Shown piece by piece: positions 25,448 to 32,626 of a stretch of 64,000 bases of DNA; position 1 is the stretch's first letter; each line of letters starts with the position of its first letter. A model generated the notes under the pieces. That model ran no database searches, was not told the DNA's origin, and saw only the letters and a program-made list of their open reading frames with translations. Made by a program: the position numbers and the translations under genes. The stretch is from Ferrimonas pelagia (GTDB lineage Bacteria; Pseudomonadota; Gammaproteobacteria; Enterobacterales; Shewanellaceae). The stretch is from positions 35,032 to 99,031 of the forward strand of contig NZ_BAABJZ010000099.1 in assembly GCF_039543565.1 (NCBI RefSeq). The letters run 5' to 3'.

Positions 25448-27127
25448 TTAGAAACCGCCCCAGATAAAGGCGATGGTGCCCGCGAGCATGGCGTAACCCA
25501 GCGCAACCGGCATGGTTTTGCGAATGATCTCGGACTCACGTCCGGCCATGCCCACTACGGTTGCCGCAGCCACCACATTCATCACGCACATCATGTTGCC
25601 CGCGTTAGCACCGATCCCCTGCAGTGCCAGCACCAGGGCCTGATTCATACCGATGTTTTCCGCCACTCCAAATTGCAGGCCGGAGAACATCATGTTGGAG
25701 AAGGTGGCCGAGCCAGACAGGAAGGCACCAAATATGCCCACCACCGGAGCCATCCAGGCCCAGACCGCGCCCATGGAGCCAGCCAGTAATTCCGCCAGCT
25801 GGGTCGGCATGGAGCCAAGACCTGCGGCGTTTTGACCGGAGTTGAGGAAGATCTTCACCATCGGCACAGAAGCGCCCAAGGAGATGATGGTGGGGACCAT
25901 GGATTTGCAAGAGCCGGTGAAACCACTCTTAAACGCTTCCGGCTTCATCTTGAAGACAAAGTAGCCCAGCAGACACACCGCGATAAAGAACGCGCCAGGC
26001 GCGTACAAAGTGGCAAAACCCGCCTTAAGATTGGTCCCCATGATCTCCGTCCAGCTGATATTAAAACCGGTCAGGAAGGATTTGAGCGGCGCCACGGTGC
26101 GCGACAGTACCAGCAGTGCCGCCATCACCAGGTAGGGAGTCCAGGCCGCCAGTTGCGAGAACTGAGGCTGGGTCGCCGCGGCCCCAACCGACTGAGGTTG
26201 ACCGGCAAACGTCGGCTTCTCTTCAGCTTTCGGATCGTTTTCGGCGAAGTCGTTCCACTCCTGAGCGGGCAGCAAGAAGCCTTTTCGGGCCGCCGGGATC
26301 ACAATCGCCATCCCCACCAGAGCACCGATCACCGACGGGAATTCCGGCCCCGCAAAGAAGTTGATGGTGAAGGCGGGTACGGTAAAGGCCAGACCCGAGA
26401 ACAGCGCAAACTTCCAGATCTGCAGACCTTCGGCAAACGACTTGTTGCGACCGAAAAAGCCGGTCAGGACGCACACCATCACCACAGGGATCAGCGAACC
26501 GGTGATGAGATCGATGGTGATCATGTGCATAGCAATAAACTGCGCGTAGTCGGCAAAGCTGCCGCCGTGCTCGGCGATCTGTGCCGCCGCCATGCTGACG
26601 CCACCTTCCATCAAGCCCTGCTCCATGCCAAACAGCACAGGCAGACCAATGGCACCGAACGACACTGAAGTGGAATCGGCGATCAAAGCCACCACCGCGG
26701 CAGCCACCGGTGGCACACCCAGCAGCACCAACAAAGGCGCACCAATGGCGGCAGGCGTGCCGAAACCGGCTGACCCCTCAATAAAGGAGCCAAATAACCA
26801 ACAGATGATGATCACCTGCACCCGCGCATCGCCGCTGATATTAGTAAAACCGCTGCGAATGGTGTCCATCGCTCCGGAATTCTTCAGGGTATTGAGCAGG
26901 AATATTGCACCAAAAATAATGGACAGCGGCGTCAGAGCAGCGTAAAAGCCCTCGACAATGGATGCCATCAGATAGGTGGTATCCATTTTCCAGACAAATA
27001 ATGCCACCAGGCCGGTTAATACTGCGGATATCGGCATAGCGCGCGAAGCGGGCATGCGCATTATGACTAGAAATACTAAAACAGAAAGTATTGGTGTCAA
27101 TGTGGCAAGAGTTTGAATAAAGGTCAC
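25448..27127 (-). CDS. lldP: Lactate permease
   Basis: LldP imports L- and D-lactate (and glycolate) with protons across the inner membrane. The 559-residue product has the many-helix architecture and length of the family. Signature segments are FGSFIEGSAGFGTPAAIGAP, ALIADSTSVSFGAIGLPV, FGAFLSGSATFSNMMFSGLQ and GANAGNMMCVMNVVAAATVV. It is first in the operon and followed by genes for D- and L-lactate oxidation. The 589-base region upstream holds the promoter and a CRP-like site. Confidence 0.96.
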   Translation of the reverse strand: MTFIQTLATLTPILSVLVFLVIMRMPASRAMPISAVLTGLVALFVWKMDTTYLMASIVEGFYAALTPLSIIFGAIFLLNTLKNSGAMDTIRSGFTNISGDARVQVIIICWLFGSFIEGSAGFGTPAAIGAPLLVLLGVPPVAAAVVALIADSTSVSFGAIGLPVLFGMEQGLMEGGVSMAAAQIAEHGGSFADYAQFIAMHMITIDLITGSLIPVVMVCVLTGFFGRNKSFAEGLQIWKFALFSGLAFTVPAFTINFFAGPEFPSVIGALVGMAIVIPAARKGFLLPAQEWNDFAENDPKAEEKPTFAGQPQSVGAAATQPQFSQLAAWTPYLVMAALLVLSRTVAPLKSFLTGFNISWTEIMGTNLKAGFATLYAPGAFFIAVCLLGYFVFKMKPEAFKSGFTGSCKSMVPTIISLGASVPMVKIFLNSGQNAAGLGSMPTQLAELLAGSMGAVWAWMAPVVGIFGAFLSGSATFSNMMFSGLQFGVAENIGMNQALVLALQGIGANAGNMMCVMNVVAAATVVGMAGRESEIIRKTMPVALGYAMLAGTIAFIWGGF

Positions 27128-27716
27128 CAGAGCCTCCTCGCTGTAAGTCCCTTTTAAATACTTGTCGTGTTAAATTCCATTGCTCAGCCCAACCCGGTTG
27201 GCCCTAGTTGGCTCACACTCTTATTCAACAGAGTTATTCTTTCTTACCCGAGGCAGAGATAGTGTGATCCACATCAAGCCTATTTGCCTGTTTATAACTT
27301 ACAACCCATGAGCCCACACCCGCTCACAAACATCGCTCATTCGTGTTTGTAAACTACAAATTTACCCATCCTTTAGCTACGTTACAGAGCCCACAACCAG
27401 AACCATGAGACCACGTAAAACAACATACCTAACAAACATAAATGACTGTGAACTTAACCTGCAGCTCACCCAAGCCATGCCAGCACATTCAACTAAACGG
27501 CACACTATTAAGTAGATCAACCTACCAATCTTGTCTTGCCCAAGACTATCAAAGCGAACCAAGCCATCTGGCCCTCAAATTCCGTCACAAGGAGTCAAGG
27601 AGAGTCCACTTCCAAGAAATTAATAACGATGGGAATTATTGACGCAGTGCAATGTGGATAGAATGTCTCGCATCAAAATATAAAAGGCAGACGTGCGAAC
27701 GAACATATATGGTTAT
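27128..27716. other. lldP upstream regulatory region, no gene
   Basis: This AT-rich stretch separates the lrgB remnant from lldP. Short open frames on both strands (at 27377-27562 and 27442-27642) lack ribosome-binding sites and protein-like composition. Besides a CRP-like site I see no clear operator. Its length suggests multiple regulators act on the lactate operon. Confidence 0.6.
27263..27278. promoter_or_regulatory. CRP-like site upstream of lldP
   Basis: TGTGA, six bases, TCAAG matches the CRP consensus TGTGAN6TCACA fully in the left half and at three of five bases in the right. It lies about 135 bases upstream of the lldP ATG. Carbon-source control of lactate use makes it plausible. 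Confidence 0.4.
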
Positions 27717-27864
27717 CTAAATGAGGCAGAGCAGGAACTTTTGGTAGCAAAAATACAATATCGTTATTTTAGATCCGCAAAGGACGTCAATTCCCTGATT
27801 TTCTGTTCCTAAACCGGAACTGCTCGCATCAAAATTTGCTTTATTGGAGCCAGCCCCTTCGCAC

Positions 27865-28598
27865 TTACCACCAAAATCGCACCAACCAAGGCACCAATAC
27901 ACTGCTAAGCAAAGCGGATAAAGCCATCGCCAAACCGCAAATGAGCCCATTTCTACATTCAACTGAAAACCGCGGGCCGTGCCCACCCCATGGGCGGCAC
28001 TGCCTAGCGCGACCCCCTGCACCGCCGGATCGCGGATCCCGCACCGCGACATTAATCCCGGCCCGATCACGGCACCGAAGATCCCGGTGGCGATCACCAC
28101 GCAGGCCGTTAATGAGGGTATCCCGCCGATAGCCTGACTGATCCCCATGGCTACCGGCGTAGTCACAGACTTCGCCAGCAAGGATCGCTGCACCAGCTCA
28201 TCGGCTCCCAGCACAGAGGCGATCAACAACGCACTGCTTAGGGTGATCAAGATCCCCGTCAATAAGGCCACCGCTACCGGCAGCGCCATCTGCCTGAGTT
28301 TGCCCAACTGTTGATACAGCGGAACCGCCAAGGCCACAGTGGCGGGTCCCAACAAGAAGTGAACGAACTGCGCCCCGGCAAAATAGTGCTGATATTCTAT
28401 CCCAAACAACAGCAGGCCCGAGGCCAAGACCGCGATAGCCGTCGCGACCGGATGCAGGTAGCCAGGCCGCCCTAAACGCTCATACAACTGAACCGACAGG
28501 CTGTAGATCAGCAACGTCGCCGTCAATCCCAGCAGCGGTGAGCCGGAAAGATAAACCCACAAACCATCCCAATCCGGATTCAAAGTCTCCGTCTCCAA
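27865..28598 (-). pseudogene. lrgB: LrgB/CidB-family membrane protein, frameshifted near its end
   Basis: LrgB-family proteins are multi-helix inner-membrane partners of LrgA; homologues move pyruvate in Bacillus subtilis and Streptococcus mutans. The frame opens at a TTG at 28598 and shows family motifs: KSVTTPVAMGISQAIGGIPS and GSAAHGVGTARGFQLNVEMG. After GSFA it shifts into a non-membrane Cys- and Ser-rich tail that runs to 27717. Adding one G to the GG at 27935-27936 restores GLAMALSALLSSVLVPWLV and a stop at 27865, the expected C-terminus. So one base has been lost, either truly or as a sequence error. lrgA overlaps its start by 19 bases. Confidence 0.8.
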
Positions 28599-28975
28599 GG
28601 CTTAGCGAGCAACCATTGCAAAACCCAACCAGTCGCCAACAATGTCGATACCGTACCCAACACAATCACGGTCACAATGGGTAGCCAGCTGTCTTGCAGC
28701 AGCTCCAGATACAGCACGATCCCCACGCCAGCCGGTACAAACAGCAACGCCAGATGGCGCAACAAGGTTTCTGCCGTCCGCTCCAATGCGGCAACGGGGC
28801 GCCGTCGCAGCCAAAGGGCAAACAGCAGCAACAACATACCGATCACAGGGCCCGGGATCGGCACTCTGCTGAGTAGGCTGATCGACTCCCCCGCCAACTG
28901 AAACAACAGCAACACAATCAACCCGTTGATCCGCTCCAATCGCTTGTCCCCTTGCTCCTGTTTCACGCCGACCAT
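28580..28975 (-). CDS. lrgA: LrgA/CidA-family membrane protein
   Basis: The 131-residue product has about four membrane helices and the family core SLLSRVPIPGPVIGMLLLLF followed by ETLLRHLALLFVPAGVGIVL. CidA/LrgA were first described as holin-like controllers of murein hydrolases; LrgAB pairs are now also known as pyruvate transporters. The open frame extends to a TTG at 28984, but the ATG at 28975 is more likely. The 3' end overlaps lrgB by 19 bases, a typical coupled pair. The adjoining lactate operon makes a pyruvate or overflow-metabolism role attractive, though this is inference. Confidence 0.9.
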   Translation of the reverse strand: MVGVKQEQGDKRLERINGLIVLLLFQLAGESISLLSRVPIPGPVIGMLLLLFALWLRRRPVAALERTAETLLRHLALLFVPAGVGIVLYLELLQDSWLPIVTVIVLGTVSTLLATGWVLQWLLAKPWRRRL

Positions 28976-29081
28976 CGACGCCAAGATCTGGCGCCTGAGC
29001 GCCCTTCAACAACAACGCTTCCCAGTTCCAACCAACACAGGTACTGTTGTTTGTGACACAGTGCACACTACGGAGTCTGAT

Positions 29082-29444
29082 ATGTCCATTCGAGTTTGCT
29101 CGCTAATGGCCCTGTTTACCCTGCTGACCGGCTGCGCCCAATACAGCAACAATCGAGGCGTCGAGGTAGGCTGGCAAAGCGAATGGGATGCTCAACTGGT
29201 GAAAGGGCAAACGCAGCGCAGCGAGGTCTTAGCCAAACTGGGGCCGCCTTCGCAGATGGTGGCACTCGGAGACAAAAGCGCGCTCTACTACCTGTTTGAG
29301 AAAGCCAAAGGGGAAGCGCTGATCTTGGTGTTCTACAACAAGCTGGATGTGAATACCCAATACGATCGCGCGGTGTTTTTCTTCGATGAGAACGACACCC
29401 TGACCGACTACAGCACGGTGATCTATGCCGATGATCCCTCTTAA
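29082..29444 (+). CDS. BamE/SmpA-like small lipoprotein
   Basis: The 120-residue product has a lipoprotein signal (MSIRVCSLMALFTLLTGC; lipobox LLTGC, Cys18). The mature part has the pattern LVKGQTQRSEVLAKLGPPSQ, then strands YYLFEKA and ILVFYN, and a FFFDENDTL turn. This is the helix-helix-strand arrangement of the BamE/SmpA-OmlA fold. True BamE is usually a separate gene, so this is probably a paralogue. The longer open frame begins at 28926, but GGAG six bases before the ATG at 29082 and the signal sequence decide the start. Its end overlaps the next lipoprotein gene by 20 bases. Confidence 0.78.
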   Translation: MSIRVCSLMALFTLLTGCAQYSNNRGVEVGWQSEWDAQLVKGQTQRSEVLAKLGPPSQMVALGDKSALYYLFEKAKGEALILVFYNKLDVNTQYDRAVFFFDENDTLTDYSTVIYADDPS

Positions 29445-30030
29445 CCGCCCACGACTCAACGCCCTGGCTTCGCTGCTGATCCTGCTTAGTCTGTGCGGCT
29501 GTACCATCAATCAGTATCAGATGGGCCAGCCGATCGCCCAGCGCAGCGGCATAAGCCACTCGCCCACACTCACTGAAGTCCTCACCCTACTCGGCGCACC
29601 GGTCCGATTGGCGGCAACCCGCTCAGGCTACGTGTTAGCCTGGGAGCATTGGCAGATCCGGGAGGACGACATCGGCCTGAGCTTGCGCGGCACCGGGGCA
29701 GATTTCCTCAATTTTGACTGGGGCCAGGCGCGGGTCCAAGGCGAGTTTCTGCTGCTGACCTTTGATCTGGATGACAGACTCAGTGGCCAAAGCTTCCACC
29801 AACTCGACAGCAAGTTAGGCGGCGGCCAATCGGTGCAGCCCCTATTCAGCCTTGTCCCCGTGGTCGACGTCTCCGACTTGCTCAACGAATTACCCCAGCA
29901 CACCTGGGGCGCCATGTCGCTGGACTCTCTGCCGCAAACACTGAATCACCTACAGCGCATCGAAAACGGCCAGTTGGAGCAGCGGGGCACGCCCACCGGC
30001 ACCGGACAACGCAGTTTAGAGATGCTGTAA
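29425..30030 (+). CDS. Lipoprotein of unknown function
   Basis: The 201-residue product has a lipoprotein signal with lipobox LCGC near residue 26 (LASLLILLSLCGCTINQYQM). The segment SHSPTLTEVLTLLGAPVRLA followed by GYVLAWEH resembles the hinge-plus-strand of BamE-like domains, so the two neighbouring lipoproteins may be distant relatives. The start overlaps the preceding gene by 20 bases, which implies coupled translation; an alternative ATG lies at 29431. I do not recognise a named family. Probable location is the outer membrane, periplasmic face. Confidence 0.75.
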   Translation: MPMIPLNRPRLNALASLLILLSLCGCTINQYQMGQPIAQRSGISHSPTLTEVLTLLGAPVRLAATRSGYVLAWEHWQIREDDIGLSLRGTGADFLNFDWGQARVQGEFLLLTFDLDDRLSGQSFHQLDSKLGGGQSVQPLFSLVPVVDVSDLLNELPQHTWGAMSLDSLPQTLNHLQRIENGQLEQRGTPTGTGQRSLEML

Positions 30031-30126
30031 CGCACCCATGTGGCCCGGCAGCCGCCCTGGATGTCTGTCCCTCTCAGCGCCAACAAAAGAAGCGACGGGG
30101 CTCTTAATGAAAGAGCGTCCAGACAG

Positions 30127-31005
30127 TTAAAGCGTGAGCCGCGGCTGCAGAAAATCGAGGAAGACCTGGATACGGGGCGATAATACACTGTGGCGGTAAT
30201 ACACCGCACTCACGGTTTCACGCTCGGGTTGCGCGATCTTGTCAGTGGTCAGCACAGAGATCAGCCGACCCTGCTTGAGATCTTCCTGCACCATAAACTG
30301 CGACAAGCAGGCAACGCCTTCGCCTGCCAACGCCAGTTGCCGAACGGTGATCCCGCTCGAAGCGGCAATAGAAGGCTGGATCTCACCACCGCCCGCCAGC
30401 GGCCAACGATTGAGATTGGCGCTGGCAATAAAGCCCAGTAACCGATGCTGGATCAACTGCGCAGGCGCTGTTGGCGTGCCGTATTCGGCCAAATAACTCG
30501 GACTGGCCACAATGTGCAGCGGACTGTTGCCCAGCGCACGGGCATGCAAGCTGGAGTCCTGCAACGCCCCGACCCGGATCGCCACATCGGTACGCCGCTC
30601 CAACAGATCGATCACCCCATCACTGGCACTAAGCTCAAGTTCAATGTCCGGGTAGGCCCGTAAAAATTCGCCAACATGCGGCACGATCTGATGTTGCATA
30701 AACGGACTGGCGGCATCCACCCGCAGACGTCCAGCGGGCAACTGCGTGCTGCCCAGCCCCTCTTCTGCGGCGGCTAACCCCGCAAGAGCGGGTCGTACCG
30801 CGTCAACAAAGCGCGCGCCCTCATCGGTCAGCTCCAACCTTCGTGTGGTTCGATTCAGCAAGGTGGTGCCCAATTGCTTCTCAAGCCGAGTCACAGCACG
30901 GGAGATCTTCGCCACCTGCACCTGCAGCGCCTGTGCAGCCGCGGAAAAACTGCCACTGTCCACCACAGCTAACAGCAGTTGCAGATCATCTGAACGGGTC
31001 TTCAT
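30127..31005 (-). CDS. LysR-family transcriptional regulator
   Basis: The 292-residue product has a LysR winged helix-turn-helix (SGSFSAAAQALQVQVAKISR, LEKQLGTTLLNRTTRRLELT) and a substrate-binding domain with ERRTDVAIRVG and LAGEGVACLSQFMVQEDL, typical of the CrgA/YafC-like branch. It is divergent from a DHA1 exporter gene with 122 bases between the starts, so that transporter is its likely target. The inducer is unknown. The start is an ATG in the conserved N-terminal position (MKTRSDDLQLLLAVV). Confidence 0.88.
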   Translation of the reverse strand: MKTRSDDLQLLLAVVDSGSFSAAAQALQVQVAKISRAVTRLEKQLGTTLLNRTTRRLELTDEGARFVDAVRPALAGLAAAEEGLGSTQLPAGRLRVDAASPFMQHQIVPHVGEFLRAYPDIELELSASDGVIDLLERRTDVAIRVGALQDSSLHARALGNSPLHIVASPSYLAEYGTPTAPAQLIQHRLLGFIASANLNRWPLAGGGEIQPSIAASSGITVRQLALAGEGVACLSQFMVQEDLKQGRLISVLTTDKIAQPERETVSAVYYRHSVLSPRIQVFLDFLQPRLTL

Positions 31006-31127
31006 GGTATTACCTTTTCATTTTTAACAAAGGTATTTTGCTCAACTGTGCATTTTTCGCAAGGTTCAATGTGAGGATAATCGCCGTCATCGAATTGGGG
31101 CCTGTCCCCGTTATCCACAGGAGCGCG

Positions 31128-32303
31128 ATGATGCCCATTGCCCTATTTGCTTTGACCTTAAGTGCCTTTGCTATCGGCACCACCGAATTTGTTATCGTGG
31201 GTTTGATCCCCACCATGGCCGCCGATCTCGGCGTTTCTATCCCATCCGCTGGCCTGCTGGTCAGCCTTTACGCCCTGGGTGTTGCCATCGGCGCCCCCGT
31301 GCTGACCGCGCTGACCGGTCGCTGGCCACGAAAACGTGTACTGCTGGCCGTAATGAGCCTATTCGTCGGCGGCAACCTGCTCGCATGGCAAGCGCCGGGA
31401 TACGAGTCGCTTGTGCTGGCGAGGATCCTCACCGGGTTAGCCCACGGTGTCTTTTTCTCTATCGGATCGACCGTGGCCACCAGCTTGGTGAGCAAAGAGA
31501 AAGAGGCCTCGGCCATTGCGATCATGTTTACCGGCCTCACCGTGGCACTCGTGACGGGCGTTCCGCTGGGCACCTACATTGGCCAGACATTTGGCTGGCA
31601 GTCGACGTTTTTGGTGGTCTCTCTGCTAGGCCTGATCGCCTTGATCGGTTCGGCCGCATTGATCCCTGCCAACTTAAAGCAACCACCGGCGGCGAAGCTG
31701 GCGGATCAGTTAAGCGTATTGACCCAACCGCGCCTGCTGTTGGTGTATGCCATTACCGCGCTGGGCTATGGCGGTACCTTTATCGCTTTCACTTATTTGG
31801 CGCCAATTCTCGAGCAAGTCTCCGGATTTAACGCCAACTGGGTCGGTGCCATCCTGCTGATCTACGGTGTATCGGTCGCCATCGGCAACATCTGGGGCGG
31901 AAAACTGGCAGATAGCAAAGGTCCGGTCGGGGCGCTGACCGTCATTTTCATCGGCTTAGCGGCGGTGTTGCTGCTGTTGAACCTTACCGCTTACAGCAAG
32001 ATAGGCGCCGTGCTGACCATTCTGATCTGGGGCGCCTTCGCTTTCGGTAATGTCCCTGGTCTGCAAGTCTATGTCGTGCAACTGGCCCAGAAACACACGC
32101 CCAATGCCGTGGATGTCGCCTCCGGATTAAACATCGCTGCATTCAACGTTGGGATAGCGCTGGGCGCATGGGGTGGTGGCTTGGTTGTCGAGGGCGCCAG
32201 TCTGATGGACACCACCTGGATCGGGGCACTGATCGTCCTGCTGGCGCTGGCATTAACCCGCTACAGTGGTCGCCTCGATCAGCGCGAGGCCGGTGTCGCT
32301 TAG
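31128..32303 (+). CDS. MFS transporter, DHA1 family (YdhP/AraJ-like)
   Basis: The 391-residue product has 12 predicted helices and starts MMPIALFALTLSAFAIGTTE FVIVGL, the signature of the AraJ/YdhP group. GRWPRKRVLLAVMSLF is the loop 2-3 motif, and LTGLAHGVFFSIGSTVA and GLNIAAFNVGIALGAWGGG match helices 4 and 11. Such proteins export small molecules such as sugars or drugs. The open frame extends to 30843 inside the divergent LysR gene, but AGGAG at 31119-31123 points to the twin ATGs at 31128 and 31131. It is probably controlled by the adjacent LysR protein. Confidence 0.9.
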   Translation: MMPIALFALTLSAFAIGTTEFVIVGLIPTMAADLGVSIPSAGLLVSLYALGVAIGAPVLTALTGRWPRKRVLLAVMSLFVGGNLLAWQAPGYESLVLARILTGLAHGVFFSIGSTVATSLVSKEKEASAIAIMFTGLTVALVTGVPLGTYIGQTFGWQSTFLVVSLLGLIALIGSAALIPANLKQPPAAKLADQLSVLTQPRLLLVYAITALGYGGTFIAFTYLAPILEQVSGFNANWVGAILLIYGVSVAIGNIWGGKLADSKGPVGALTVIFIGLAAVLLLLNLTAYSKIGAVLTILIWGAFAFGNVPGLQVYVVQLAQKHTPNAVDVASGLNIAAFNVGIALGAWGGGLVVEGASLMDTTWIGALIVLLALALTRYSGRLDQREAGVA

Positions 32304-32338
32304 GGCACAGGACAGATCCTGTCTCTGATCTAACCCAA

Positions 32339-32369
32339 GAGCCAAGCCCATTTTGTCTGTGCTTGGCTC
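32339..32369 (+). terminator. Terminator after the DHA1 transporter gene
   Basis: GAGCCAAGC pairs perfectly with GCTTGGCTC over a 13-base loop, followed by CTCTTTAT. It lies 36 bases after the transporter stop. Confidence 0.65.
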
Positions 32370-32373
32370 CTCT

Positions 32374-32626
32374 TTATATCGACATGTCGAACAATGTGCC
32401 CAACGCCCGCCGCCAATCAAGATCGATCCGCGCCAGATAGTGAACGAGCGCTAGTCTCAGATCCGCCTGCTGAAACGGCCATAAAGATGATATCGACACC
32501 CCAGCTTTTCGACCAACCGATGGCACGCCCAAGTCCCCCCAGTCCACATCGACGTAAAAGCAGCCTCGAGTTCCTGCCGCGCCAATACCGCTTGCTCAAA
32601 CCAGCGAACAGCGCAGGTCCCTTGCG
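32374..32626 (-). pseudogene. Truncated and frameshifted coding remnant after the sulfatase gene
   Basis: Two minus-strand frames read like consecutive parts of one protein. The first includes RWFEQAVLARQELEAAF. The second, one frame over, includes VDVDWGDLGVPSVGRKAG and LRLALVHYLARIDLDWRRAL and stops at 32374. Adding one T to the four-T run at 32556-32559 (A on the plus strand) joins them as LEAAFYVDVDW. The 5' part is missing or merges into the sulfatase 3' end, and no start or ribosome-binding site is visible. I do not recognise the family. An altered C-terminus of the sulfatase is an alternative explanation. Confidence 0.4.

Noticed and set aside
27377..27642. Two overlapping short frames in the lldP upstream region
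   Set aside because: No ribosome-binding site, and the translated text is Cys/Ser-rich low-complexity.
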